Shown here piece after piece: positions 1 to 12,200 of a stretch of 64,000 nucleotides of DNA (its first letter is position 1; the number at the start of each line of letters is the position of its first letter). The DNA lies in the NCBI GenBank assembly GCA_013398955.1, contig VWPU01001264.1:124001-188000 (forward strand). Direction: 5' to 3'. The stretch comes from Callaeas wilsoni (taxonomy: Eukaryota > Chordata > Aves > Passeriformes > Callaeidae). The notes under the pieces were generated by a model. The model was not told the DNA's origin. It did not search any database and was given only the letters and a program-made list of their open reading frames with translations. The position numbers and the translations under genes were made by a program.

Positions 1-2402
1 TTTAAACCTCAAGCTTTAGGAAATAGAAGTGATCAAATGGCATGTCCCGGTTGGTGTGCTCTGATCCTACCAGCTGTGCTCCTCCGAAAAAAGGGATGAA
101 ATGATTAAGATCTGATTTATGCTCTGTCGTAGTACTGCTCTAGCTGTCAGACTAACTGTGCCAAGGCAGTAGGATTTGTCTGCAAGTGAACTGGAGTTCA
201 TTCTTCTTTTACATATATTGGTGCCAAGTGTTCTGCAACTCAGGGTGTGTTTGTGCAATTTCTTTGCTGTTTCTTCAGGATAGGACTCCTGTATGTTTAG
301 ATTTTTACTTTTTCTGGAGGCATAACCCATTGAAATGCACAGCCACGAGGCCAATCCAGTGGGCAAGCAGCTGTATGCAATTAAATCTAGAACATGCATA
401 GTAGACAAAATTGCACAAAGAAGTAGAGAGGAAAGTTGCGATGTAGTCAGACACATAAATGCCTCTACAAGTTCCACCCTCACTTGCCATTTTGCAGGAG
501 TCTTACAGTGCTTTACAGTGCTGAAGGCACTACAGCTGTGGAGACCTCACAAGAGCCTTGGAAACAGCTTTCAAGCACTTTTGCAGTTTATGTAATCTAG
601 AGCTGAAGAGTAGTGCTGTGCCTTTTAGACCTCATTTTCCAGTAGAAGGAAGAGGATGACTAGAAAATGATGGAGGACCTCTGGATGGTTTAAAATGAGT
701 ATTACTCTTTGACTGCAACTAGATTTCAAAGTGAGGGATATTGCATTAGCAAGGATCTGTAAGAATAGTGGATAAATCAACATAATCCTGACTAGTATTT
801 ATGTCCTAGTAATCCAAGAACAACAATTCTTCTTTGTTTTTCATAATATTCTTGTAAGTGCTAAAAAGCTTATAAGGAAGCTTGAAGTTTAGCGGAGACA
901 GGAGAAAGGAAATTTTCACAACCAGTCTGAGGCTTCCCTTTAGCTCTACAAACAGGACATTCAGTAAGAGACTGGTTTCATTTGGGTTTTGGTGGGGAGT
1001 TGTGGTATGTTTCTCAGCTGGGTTGGTACTTATGCTCAGGGGTGCTTCTTCAAGTTTCTTTAGTATGAAACTACTGAACTGCAAATCTCAGAAAAGTGTT
1101 TTCCAGCCTTTGTGAGGTTTCAAGCGGTGTCACTTCTGATCCCACTCACAGCTGTTCATGAGACCAAGCTGGGATTTGGCATTTCCAGGCCTGAATGGAA
1201 ATTCTGTTGGAATGAAAGGAAATAGTCAAGTCCAAATATTTAAGGTTAAGAAGTACAGATATGCTATTTGTTCAAGGAACATGTGAAAGTGAGAGAACAT
1301 CTCTCTGGTAAATAAACCTTACTTTGCCCATCCCTTTTGGCAGTGGGATGAAATGCAGACTGATTGTTAGCAGGAATGCCTTTCAGGACATACAATAGGT
1401 CATTGGAGACCTACTGAGTATTTTAACAAGTGTGTCAACTGGCATCAAGTGGTCAAGCGTAAGTCCATATCCTGGGATGCAGTAATTTGTTTTGTGTGCC
1501 GCTGATACTATAGGGGTTGGAATTTGTGATAGAAATAAGAAGTCCCACAAAGTATCTTTAATATATTTGCCAATAAATTAACCATCCAAACACACTGAAT
1601 GCCAATTGGGACAAATAGAAAATAACACATCTAGAAGTGATTATCTAGGGCAGAAGTGAGTGGAGCCACAGTTAGGGCAGTCAACTGGTTTAATGATTCC
1701 TTTTTGTTTGTGTAGCTGATTTTCTTGAGAGTTTATCCTTCAGTCTCTGCTCAAGCACACTGTTCTGTTGAGCCACTGCCTTCTTATAAGCCTATTTTCT
1801 CACCATATAGGTAAAATTAGCATTTTGACTAACTAAACAACAATTTTTGAACACTTGAAGGAAAAATAAAACGCAAGTTTTCATCAGTTATTTTCATTCC
1901 ATCATAGTGACCTTGTGTTGTCCTTGTTTTTCATTCTCTTTTGCTACCTTTTAAAGTCTTTGCCAAAGATGTGGAGCTAAATTCAGCCCTGATGTAAAAC
2001 AGCACAGTTTTTCTAAAGCTTTTACTGTGTTCTGCTTTGATCCTGGAAGACTCACTTTTAAAAGGTGGGTATGACACAGTTTCTCTTCTGTAAGGAGCTG
2101 AATTTTTTTTTTCTCCCCTGATGCTTATCATAGCAGCAAGGAAAGCACAAAATTTCCCTGGGAAGACATTTCAATAATCAAAAATCTTTCTTTTGTAAAA
2201 TTATCACAACTAATATTTTACTTGACTTTGGCTTCCGGAAAAGTCAGTGGGAGGAAACTTGCTTTGTTGTTTGGACCATTCTTTCAGAATATAGAGGAAT
2301 TCTTGTATGAAACACACTGGACTGATAATGAACTCAGGCAAGATGTCTGCATAATATCCTCTACTCTTCTCAAGGGATGAAATGTAATATTTCAAAAAGT
2401 GG
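1..2402. other. Non-coding AT-rich stretch
   Basis: No gene is seen. Open frames here are short, overlap on both strands and match no family I recognise. Small local structure only: a perfect 10-base tandem duplication (ttacagtgct twice, 503-522) and a T run at 2103-2112. The sequence is otherwise unique-looking with no recognisable mobile element. Confidence 0.65.
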
Positions 2403-2525
2403 TAGAAATTCGTTCAACTGGTATTTCAGAACTGATCACCATCAGAAAGAATAAGAGAAAAATTAAGGTCTGTTGACTTAAGCTGGTCCTTCCTTGTTTC
2501 TGTAACTTGTTAAACCAGTGCTTCA
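2403..2525 (-). repeat. Diverged direct repeat, copy A
   Basis: This segment is about 80% identical to 4509-4632 in the same orientation. Both run from 'tagaaatt' through 'ctggtatttcagaac' and 'tgtaacttgttaaac' to 'gtgcttca'. Over about 108 bases from the 'gcttc' end the two copies align without any gap. Read on the minus strand, the same frame stays open in both and gives a polar stretch followed by a hydrophobic stretch. I do not recognise the family. It could be two insertions of one old repeat, the remains of a long-terminal-repeat pair, or a local duplication. The minus strand is assigned only because of the shared open frame. Confidence 0.7.
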
Positions 2526-4508
2526 TTTTAAGACAGAGGAGGGTAGTACCTCTGTCTTCCATACAAATAAGTTTTGAGCTGAGTGTAGATGCAAAAATCC
2601 TGTTGAGTTCCTGGGGAGATTCCATGAGAAACAATGACTGGCAACAACTCACAGTTTTTAAGAGGCTGAGAGAGCTGTGGTGGAAGAGGCTGCATAAATG
2701 TAAGAATTGTTAATATGCTGTTTAGATCTCATGTCACTGGAAAATGCTTAACCCTTTATCTCAAAGTTAGCATGAAGATAGTTTGTGATATTAATTGCTC
2801 CACTTGTTAATTGGATTACCTCCAAATCTGCATGTCATTCAACAAAGTCAGAAGTGGAATGACAAACCAATTTATGAGTAGAAAGGTATTTGGCAAGACT
2901 GCTTTCAGTCAAAATGTCCCTTTAATGAAATGCCATGGGGAGTAGTTGGTTAAGAGAACAAAGTCAGGTTTGTGGCAGGGCTGTCAGTAATTTGAGAGGC
3001 TGCGCATCTCTGGAGCAGAATCTTGCAGAAAGGGTAATTGCAGCAAGTGTCAATCTTAAATATCAAAAAAAGACATTGTGACCAAATGCCAGTATCATGT
3101 TCTGTGAGGTATCACAGTTCAAGAAGTAGCCCTGAAGCATTATGGTGTGTCAGATATCTGGACCCTTTGATTGGGAAGTGCTAAAATTCCCAAGAGTTCC
3201 AAAAGATGTTGCCAAGAGTTCAACTTGCTTTAATACTCTTTGATAAAGATCTAGGAAAGATGAGGACCTTGCCAAAGGAAGGACTGCTGGCATTTCTGAG
3301 TTATAAATTGTATTGCCAATAGTGAAATAGTGACACTGTAAAGGAGTACAGCAAAAATCTTGGATCTTAAATTAGTAATTTTTTTCTGACTAATGTCATG
3401 AAATGCCACATTCATGAACAAACTGGAGTACAGCATAAATTAATAGTCTGTTATGGGAATTGGCTTCCGTTGCTGACAGTGATTAATGGAAACTTTTAAC
3501 TCAGCTCAAGTGAAATATTTTCAGGCTTATAGAGAGAGCTATACAACCACCAACCCCACTAATGGGCTTCAGTATCCTTTGCACCCTACAATAGAATTCT
3601 TCGTCAGAGTTATCTTTCAGCATTTTTGTGATTACCTGGTTTAGCAGGACCAAATTTTGGGGTCCTTTAAGGCTTGGAAAAAGCATGTGGAAAGAGTATA
3701 ATGGTCAGAAAATATTTTTAATGCCCGTTCACTTCTTAATAGTAGATTTTATTTTCTATTTAAATGTAAGAAATGTACCATGTATTATTTAGTTGGCATA
3801 TACTGATAATATGTTTATGAAATAACTATAAATTCTTAACCTCTGAATAATGACAAATATGCCTAAAGATGAAGCTGCATTACATATTCAAGTACGAAGT
3901 GTACTTTTTTGCCTCTTGACATATCTTCAAACTGGGAAAAGAGTAAAGTACTGAAAATAGAAAGCATTAATATTGTTGACAAGTAAACAAAAAGGAAGAT
4001 TATAGCCCCACAGCTCAGAAAATTGTAGTGAATGCAGCCCTCAAGTTGCAGTGCAGATATAGTAGAAATGCATGTTTTCTACAGGGAAAGCTTAGAAAAT
4101 GAGCATGACCTTTTAATGCACAATCACAATGTTTTTAATAATGGCACAGTATTAAGGTCCACTTGTAAATTTGTTGTAAAGGAGAAAGGTTCACCATATG
4201 TAGGGATTTCTCATGTCTGATACAGTAAGTGTTGAAATCAGCATTTCTGTCAAAGGAACTTAGGCAGTCACAGAGAGCATTTTAAAAATTATTTGTAGCA
4301 GAAGTAACATGATTTTGAATATTTCTTTAAACGTTCTTTTCCTATTCATTCTGAGAGAAAATGTTTTAGTAATATGTTTAATTTCTTTTCTTGGCCCATT
4401 TTTTCATGGTTTTTGGGGGAGGTGGGGATTATTTTTGGTTTCTTTTTTTCTTAGATTCCCGGGGGTTTTGTGGATTACTACATCTGTAAACTGGGTGGAC
4501 AAATAATA
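2526..4508. other. Spacer between the two repeat copies
   Basis: About 2 kb of AT-rich sequence separates the direct repeats. I see no reverse transcriptase, integrase, primer-binding site or polypurine tract that would mark it as the inside of an LTR element. A G/T-rich patch lies at about 4396-4480. No gene is seen. Confidence 0.55.
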
Positions 4509-4632
4509 TAGAAATTTGTGCAAACTGGTATTTCAGAACCAATCACCAACATTAAAAACAATAGAAATATTAATTTCCATTGGCTTAAGTTGGTCCTTTC
4601 CTCTTTCTGTAACTTGTTAAACTGGTGCTTCA
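4509..4632 (-). repeat. Diverged direct repeat, copy B
   Basis: This is the partner of copy A at 2403-2525, offset by about 2.1 kb. By my hand alignment there are about 20 differences in 108 gap-free bases. On the minus strand the shared frame has no stop through the aligned part. Differences fall on first, second and third codon positions about 6, 5 and 9 times, so third positions are only mildly enriched. This is suggestive but not proof of past coding. A one-base length difference appears near the 'tagaaattt' edge, and outside the aligned block the flanks do not match. Confidence 0.7.
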
Positions 4633-6840
4633 AACCGGTACAGTCAAGTGATGGCCCTTATTCACTGGATTTTCTCAGTAAAAGTACTACTTCTACACTT
4701 AGATAATATTAATTCTCATTGCTGACAACAGGCAGTGTCTGCACGGAGATCAAAGGAAATGTTTGTTTAAACTGGAAATTCATTTGCATTTTTACTCTAA
4801 AAGGCAAGGGGGTCAATAAAAGATGGATATTAAAAGATATATTTCATTTATCAGAATTCTGTTGACCTTAACTAAAGGAGTAAGTAAAGGAAAGATAGTG
4901 CTGTTCTGTGTCTTTGACATTACCAAGAAACAGTTCTGGAATCTGTGGAGCTTCAGAAACTGGTTGTTCTGTAGTCAAAATCTCATCAGTTCTGCCACCT
5001 TAAAAGGTTTTTGAGTATCTTCTATTTTTTAGAGGATGAATGTTTGCATAAAATTTTATTTTATCACCCATATAGTAATTCAGTTTTCATCTAAAAATTG
5101 GATAATCGAAACCATGTCTCCAGTAGGTTGAGTTCCCTGCATTCACATGTGCTGTCATCTCCCACTCATTGGTGGCAGAGAAAAACTCCTTGGAACTTCG
5201 TTGGAAATAAAGCAGACATGGTTTATTGTTACTTATGGGAGGAGCCAAATTGGTCAAAAGAAACCCTGTTGTCAGACTACAAATGACATTTTTTCTGCTG
5301 GAAAAAAGGCAAAGCAAAAGGCTCCCAGCCAAATCCTTCTGTTAACCAAAATCAGTTCCCCACCCAGTCCCTCTCTACAAAAACAAACCCCCACAGTCTG
5401 TTCTTAATACGATGCCACTGAAGCAGCAGCATGATTGCTAAATTTTGTAACCAATAAGCAAACTTGAAAAAAATTCTTTGCAGATACATGAGAGGCCTGA
5501 CAGAACTGAAGCACGTGCCAAAAGTTTGAATAGGCCTCAGAAGAACTTTTTAGATCCAGCTGTCATGACATTAGAATTCTCCTGGTGAAAATGTTTCACA
5601 TTATCAGGCCAATGTGAAACAGTAGGATTGAAAAAAAAGCCAACACCCACCTTGAAAATGAGGATATGGGGGTTTTGGCCATGGAGATTGTGGTACATAG
5701 GCAGTTTCCAGGTTTTTCTACTTTTGATGGCATCATAGATTTTTACCCTGTTTTTTCCTCTTTCTCTTTCCATTGCATTTTCTTCCTGTGGGTGGCCTCA
5801 TTTGGGTCATGATGCCTAATTTCAGAATTACTGTACTAAATGTTTGAATTTTTTTTTTTTTATTTTTAGTGTCAGCACACCTGAGTAAACTGCAAATGTT
5901 TGAAAAGCAGATTGAGTAATTAAAACCCAACTTTTATTGTATGTTTAGAAAATTTTTGTCACTAGTAGATGGTAGCGAGAGGGGGAAGAAAATTATTGAG
6001 CAAGAAAGGACTTGTCAAGGAGAGTAATGAGTTAGGAGATGGATAAACATGAGGCAAGTGATGAAAACAGTGACTGGTAAGAGCGTTGGCAAGAAATGAG
6101 CAATACATTGCAGAAAATGTTTCACACAGAGGGATGGACTGATTGCTCAAGTTTCTATGACTGTGTGACCTGTCACCCCAGGTATCTTCCAAACCACAGA
6201 AGATAGAATAAAGAATTCTATTTTATGCGTATGCTTTTTAAAAGCAACAGAATTTTTTTTTTAGTTGTTATTTAAATATTAAGTAAATGTTATTTGATAA
6301 TCATCTGTCACTCCATCTGAAGAATTAAAAATGCTTCATGCTTGAGCTGTTGGTGTGTCATCACTTTTTCAAATTATATCAAGTATAAATAAATTATATT
6401 AGTTACAATAAGATGCAGTTTTTGTTTTGATGCAAAAGACTAAAATGAAAATTAAAGGGATGTTGCTTGACTAAAAAAGTGGAGTGCATGTTATTCTAGA
6501 GCAGGCACTAGACTTTAACAGAGAAAGTGATAGTGAAGCAGATCAATGGATGTTAATGCTCCCTTTGAGAGAGTCCTAATAGAAAAGCACATCCCCTTTT
6601 CTATTTCAAAAGTTTGTCATTTCAATATCACACGATGAGCACCAACTTTTCAATATGTCTCATCCTACTTAACTAACACACAGCCGTTCTGGAAATCTGT
6701 CTGTAAGAGTTGTAGTAAAAGATCTGGAAATCTGAGCCTTACTGTGGAGGCAGGATGGTAAAAAAATCAGTATTTACCTGGTATAAAAGTATATACTACA
6801 ATTTTTTTTCTTTTGAGGGCAGTATTGGTTATTTCAAGAA
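4633..6840. other. Non-coding AT-rich stretch with purine-rich patch
   Basis: No gene is seen. It holds a 13-base T run (5849-5861), a purine-rich plus strand at about 5968-6115, and very AT-rich sequence at about 6200-6480 with several TTTAAAT/AATTATAT words. The long open frame on the minus strand across the purine patch is explained by scarcity of T on the plus strand, not by a gene. Confidence 0.6.
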
Positions 6841-6855
6841 GTTAAGTTAAATCAA

Positions 6856-6868
6856 GTTAATTATTAAC
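6856..6868. promoter_or_regulatory. Perfect HNF1-type palindrome
   Basis: The 13 bases GTTAATTATTAAC match the classical HNF1A/HNF1B dimer site GTTAATNATTAAC at every fixed position, and the site is a perfect inverted repeat around its central base. Two further GTTAA words lie just upstream (6841-6850). The match is seen directly. Binding in any tissue is inference, since isolated sites can be inert. Confidence 0.5.
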
Positions 6869-8399
6869 TTTGGGGTAATATTTTCATGGTAGTGATATAC
6901 CTCAGCTCATCATTTTGCTGTGTTGTAGCTGGAGCAGTGGTTGTGTTGTAACTCTTGTGCAGTTCAATTTTTTTGCCCATTTTTTTTCCATTTATTGTTC
7001 TCTACCTCAACTTTCTGAACTCAGAGTATTTGCACTGTCAGTTTTGTGCCTTTCAAACATTATCAATCAAGTTGAAGCTGACTTTTAATCTCAACATCTT
7101 ATTGTTTATATAAGAGAAATTACATCATCTATTGTTGGGTAAATGCTTGAAGTGCAACTTATTTTCAAGGAGGCAACATAATCCAAGGGATTGTTTGGGG
7201 TTTTTTTTAACAGAAATCAGTCATGGCATACTGGCAAATATCTTTCTCCTGGAAAGAGTTATTTTAAAACATATCTTGCTAACATCAAAACATTTAAAGC
7301 AATTAAAAATTTTGTATCTTGCTTCTCCTGAGACCCAGGCAGCTGCAGCAGGTTAAATTTCTCCAGGTTAGCAGTGTGCCTTTGTGAGTCTGGGGAGTCT
7401 CGGATACGGTACCTGATAAAAAGCAGTGGTGTGAATCTGAGGTGTGATGGTGTGGAGTAGCAGCATTATTGTGTTGAAGACATCTGGTTTGTCCATCAGC
7501 CTCAAAGGAGACAAAGGTATCCACGTTGTTCCTGGCTGCTGCTTGTCCATCCCCTCTGGAAGCCGTGTGGCACTGGAGCCTCCACAACAATTAGGTTTAG
7601 TACTTTGCTGGTCTCACCCCACCAGGTTTTGTTCCCAAAGGTTTAAGATGTCCCTTTCCTTACTGCAGCTGCTGTTGCTGTCTGGTTGGGCTGCCTGGTC
7701 ATGGAGAGCAACCCATCCTTTCCTGGTCTGCAGCAACTTCAAAAGCTTTTTAAGGTCATCTTCTGTATCTGTTTCCTCTCCTGAAAAGCAACATTGGTTC
7801 TACCTTTCCACATGTTTTGCAGATATCTGATATTATATGGCTCTGAAATCAATAATCATCACATTCTTTTGTATATATATCTGTATGAATTTTAGGGCTA
7901 AGGAAAACCATGCATTAGTTTTTGCTTTCTAGTCCAGGATGATGCAATCTTCTGGAATGTTGTTTTTGGAAACCACAGCTGCGGCAGACTGGTGTAATAG
8001 AGCTGAGTGACAAAAGATGTGTGGGGAAAAGCAATGGAAGGATGTCCTGTTGGTGTATCCCTGAGAAAATCCCCTTTTTTGCATGGGCAGCTGCAGTGTC
8101 TTCCCTCCTGCATGTCAGTTCGTAATCAGCAGAACAATAGAAGTCTGTCAGTGGCTCTAAGCACAGTAGCTCAGATACTTTGATAAGCCTGTATCTGCCT
8201 TGGCTAAGTAACAGCTACATCCTAAGCATTAAAATCCTGGTGACACCCTCAGGAGGTGCCTTATGGCAGCAGGGTAGAGGGACGAGGCCCCAGCGCTGCC
8301 TGTACTGTTACGGGGCTGTTGTGGCCACAATGGGACACCTGCCTGAGCCTTCCTCGGGCTCTGGGGTGGAGAACTGGCTGCCCTGAAGGGCTCAGGGTC
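6869..8399. other. Non-coding stretch, no feature seen
   Basis: Mixed-composition sequence whose GC content rises after about 7330. A 128-codon plus-strand frame (7444-7830) overlaps minus-strand frames of similar length, and none resembles a known protein. I see no repeat family, RNA gene or splice-bounded exon. Confidence 0.6.
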
Positions 8400-8412
8400 T
8401 CACTAGGGGGCA
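8400..8412 (+). promoter_or_regulatory. CTCF-like core motif
   Basis: The bases TCACTAGGGGGCA agree with the CTCF core CCACTAGGGGGCA at 12 of 13 positions. It lies in a locally GC-richer segment (about 8250-8420). CTCF sites help set chromatin loop boundaries in vertebrates. The motif is seen; occupancy is inference, and I could not score the flanking upstream module. Confidence 0.4.
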
Positions 8413-9090
8413 ATGAGAACAGAAAGATTAGAAGTCTGAAGCTGAAGTCGTGTGCTTTGTCCTGGTTGTTGAGGAAGCAGACAAAAAGTTGCAGCTCTGT
8501 GCAACCTCCCGGCTACCTGTGTATTATTCTTCTCAGATCACCAGCCTCCCTATGCATGCAATTGCTCCCAGGCCCGCTTATTCCCATAGGAAACTAGTTA
8601 AGAAAAGTGTTGTTGGTTAATGGCTTTCTCTAACCCAGCCTGTTGAGGCACAGAGGCACTGCAGGAGAGGGGCAGAGTGGTGGCTCCCAGGGCTGCAGCC
8701 TGGCCGCAGCACCTAAACGGCTCTCCTGAATAAGCCCATCTGACCCACCGAAAGGGAGAGCAAAGCCCAGCTTGCCTGTCCCAGTGCTCTTTTACTGATG
8801 GCTATTATATTAACGTGAGGGCAGAACTCTTTCCTGTACATTAAAAAAACCCCTTCCCCCTACATGCCTCTCTGCTATTTAATTTCTTTCTGTAAAAACC
8901 TCTGCAGTAAAATGAATGTGGCAGATGTCTACTCTTCTGAAAAAAGATTATGCTTTGAAGCCACACAGTAGCCTCACTTTTCACAGCATTAATGATGTGG
9001 ACTAAGCTTTGGGAATTGTATTTAAAAAATACTCCAAATAGAAGAGGTCTATTCAGCTGCTAAGCACACCCATATTTTTAATAGCTAACG
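8413..9090. other. Non-coding stretch, no feature seen
   Basis: Moderately GC-rich to about 8800 and AT-rich beyond. Nothing beyond short overlapping open frames is visible. Confidence 0.6.
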
Positions 9091-9182
9091 TGTGTGTGTA
9101 CACACATACAGAGAGTTCTTTTCAGTCCTTCTTTTTCCTAGGTGTGAGTGTAGGTGTGAGCGCAGGCCGATTTTTGTTCCCT

Positions 9183-9214
<32 letters not shown>

Positions 9215-9215
9215 T
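9091..9215. repeat. Simple repeats: TG/CA tract and poly-T
   Basis: A short TG run turns into CA at about 9091-9110. A T-rich tract follows at 9182-9215, broken once by C at 9195. If the poly-T were the tail of a minus-strand retrocopy, a TTTATT (AATAAA on the minus strand) would be expected just after 9215. None is seen, so I call it a simple repeat. Confidence 0.85.
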
Positions 9216-12200
9216 ACAGCTTGAAATACCCAGAGAAATTTTTCTCGTTTGATGTATGCAAGCCATTTCCAGCGGTGGGACTTGCTGATGCTCCCTGGAG
9301 GATGTCCCTGTGGCAGGAAGCACGCTGCTCTTGCTGGGAGCTGCCTGGTGCAGCTCTCCTCAGGGACAAGGTGTTTGCAAGCAGGACCACAGTGCCACCA
9401 ACATCATCTTCACTAAACCTGAAACACTTGTGACTTTTTTCTCGAGTAATTGTTTTCATGGCCTTTCAGCCTTTGATAATAAAAACCTGATATTTTCAGG
9501 CAGCATCTGGAAAAAAAAAGCTTTCCAAACTACTTGAATTGGAAGCTCTTCCCAATGCTTGGACTCAGCTTGCAGACTTTCTTTAACTTCTCTGTATTTG
9601 GCAAGTGTCTTTCCTTACAGAGAAGCTGAAGGTCCTGTGTATTGCCTTCTTTTGCTGTCATGGAAGTTGGTGCTTTTTCGCTGTTGAGATGATGAGCTTC
9701 AGAGGGGGAAGAAGTCACCTCTGAAATCAGCTACCGCATCCTTTGTGAGGGTGCTCCGGGGTCCCCGAGGCTGGGAGCAGCTCAGGGACCTTAGAGTCTT
9801 CTAAAGTGACCTGCAACAACTTTTTTGACTTATGTCTGGAGAAAGAAAGAAAAAAAACTCAAACAGAGAAACACCAATCCCAAACTGAAGAATTTATGTT
9901 TGAACAGTGAACCTAAAAGTTTTCCATTGGGATAAGCAAGAGCCCAGTCACAAATATCTGTGCTTCAGGAGTGGTATTTTCACTGTATCTCAGTGTCCTT
10001 GCTAAGAGCCAGAGGAGACAAATTCAGCTTGTTCGTAACTGCCCTACGTAAGAGAAAAATAAATGTAATAAACTCACAGAAAATACAATTTATCTTCATA
10101 TCAGTCCACTTACATGAAGTAGAGGAAAGCCAAGCTTTTTCGTGCTGTAGTGTCTTTGTGATTCCGTAGAAATTTACCTAATTTTCATGCAGAATAGATG
10201 AAGTTAAAATTAAATACAAATAATTTTCTTGTGTATTGATTTTGTTTCCCTTTAGGAGGCAATGTTTCAATGCCCTATAAAACAGTTTTGTCTGAATGCT
10301 AATTTATTATTTACAGGTGCTCTGGTCTTTTGAGTTTGTGTCTTTCTTGATTCTTTTTATTTTCTTTTTTGTTTTACTTGTTGATAGTGCCTTTATAGAT
10401 AAATTCCTCCCTTTTATTATTTACTTTTTTCCCTTTAAATCTGACTCAAGCAGGAGAGTAGATGGCCCTAAAATGTGAATACTAAACTGTGAAGCTTTAG
10501 CATATTAGATACAGGCTACATAATCTCATGCCAAACAAACAAAAAAATAGAAAAAATAAAAAGAAAAGTTTATTCTTTCTACTAAGCAAAACCATCAAAT
10601 GCACTGTGGATTTTTGAAAGCTTTGGGGACACGATCTTTACATATTCACATTTTCTGCATTTGATGATATATTTTGCTGTTCTGTTCTGAGCAATTAACA
10701 GAATCACATAGTTTATTATGTTTTCACTTTAGAGGCAAAAATTTCATTGTTTAATGTAGACTGAATTTAATACAGGAGAACACTAAAGAATAATATAAAC
10801 GAATAATAATATCAATGACTGTTTTACACCACTTGTGGTATCTTTGTATGTTGTAGAATCCAGTGCTCTGCAAGTATTCAGTTGTGTGGATCTTAGACTG
10901 GAGAATGTTGTCCCACATATAAATGCAGCTAAAACAGTGATACATCAGTGATACAGTGCACAAGTGGAAGGCAGCATTAGTGGTTCCGTAGACTTTTTTA
11001 AAAAAAATTCTATAATTTTTCATCGAATGTATGTTGCATAAAATTTCAGTATACTTTGTCACAGTAGCGAACATTTCTGAATAGACCAAAGAAATCTGAA
11101 AAATAAATGAAGCTCTAACATTTGAATAATTACTTCTAATCGCCTTATTCTGTGGTGCATATGACATTTAGTGGCACAGTTTTCTGTTTTGTGAGAAATT
11201 TTACATGTTGGATTGTTTGTCTGTAGAAAGCTGTCTGTCTTACTGCAAGTTGCCCTGGTAAGACCATTTTAGACCTCCTGCAAAGGACTTAAGGGTGACC
11301 TGAGAGCTTTTTAGGAAAATATTTGTGCAAGTCATCATGTTACTTCCTCAAAGCCAAATAATCTGAGGCACTTTTGCAACGCAGAATTTGGGACAGAAGT
11401 TGTTAAAGGCAGTCAGAAACTCCACTTGGAGAAATTGTTTGGTGCAGTACCTAAAAAAGCTGGGGAGCAGCATTTGCATGTAGCCTGTTATTGCCTCCAT
11501 TTGAAAGGGATGAACTTGTTTGTAAGAGCTGCTGGCTCGGTTCTGCCAGGCTGAGTTCTAGGTAACCCAGGGAGACTTCCCAGAAAGTTGAGAGTGTGTT
11601 TCTTTGTTCCAGGGTATTATGAAAGGGAATCAGCAAGGGCCTCTGGCTAAAAAATGTAAGCTGACCTGCAGTATGCAAGTGCAGGAGGTCAGCCATTTGA
11701 TGTGGGATATATCTTCGGGCCATTCGAATAACTTCATAGCTGGGTCTCAAAATGTGACTTCCTGCGGTTGTGACCCATGGACCTTTCAAGTACAGTGGAA
11801 GTCTTGATAGATCAGTCGTGCAGTTTCCAGGACTCTCAAAAATCATTTGCTTCTCAGCTGGTTTTCTGGTGTTTGAAACATTAAGACAATCATCCAGCAC
11901 TTTTCTTTCTCTTGTGAAGTGAAGTGCATTTTATTAAAATACATATTTTGTAAAAATTTAATAAAGCGGTTCATACTTTTTCAAGGCTAGACAATACTTT
12001 GAAAACTGGTTCCAAATCTCTGGCCTCAATATATGAATACTAATTGTATCTTATCTACTGTCGGTTATTGAAATCCCAACCAGTAGGAAAGCTAATCTGA
12101 CATCTCCATTCACATACACCTTCTTTTGAGCCTCTTTACAATTCAGTCAGTGCTATCAATGATTAAATATCCCAGTCCCTACAGTTTCAACCTTTTTTTT

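Noticed and set aside
2403..4632. Direct repeats as LTRs of an endogenous retrovirus
   Set aside because: The interior shows no retroviral coding similarity, primer-binding site or polypurine tract, and the repeat edges lack the TG...CA ends of LTRs. Not fully excluded for a small non-autonomous element.
9182..9215. Poly-T considered as the tail of a minus-strand retrocopy
   Set aside because: No minus-strand AATAAA nearby and no recognisable parent sequence at higher coordinates.
10751..11167. 138-codon open frame on the minus strand in AT-rich DNA
   Set aside because: Somewhat long for AT-rich sequence, but the composition looks like random translation (many Tyr, Ile, Cys, Phe), with no promoter-like or splice context.
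11451..11900. 149-codon open frame on the minus strand
   Set aside because: It opens on GTG rather than ATG, has no recognisable domain, and its length is within chance expectation for the window.
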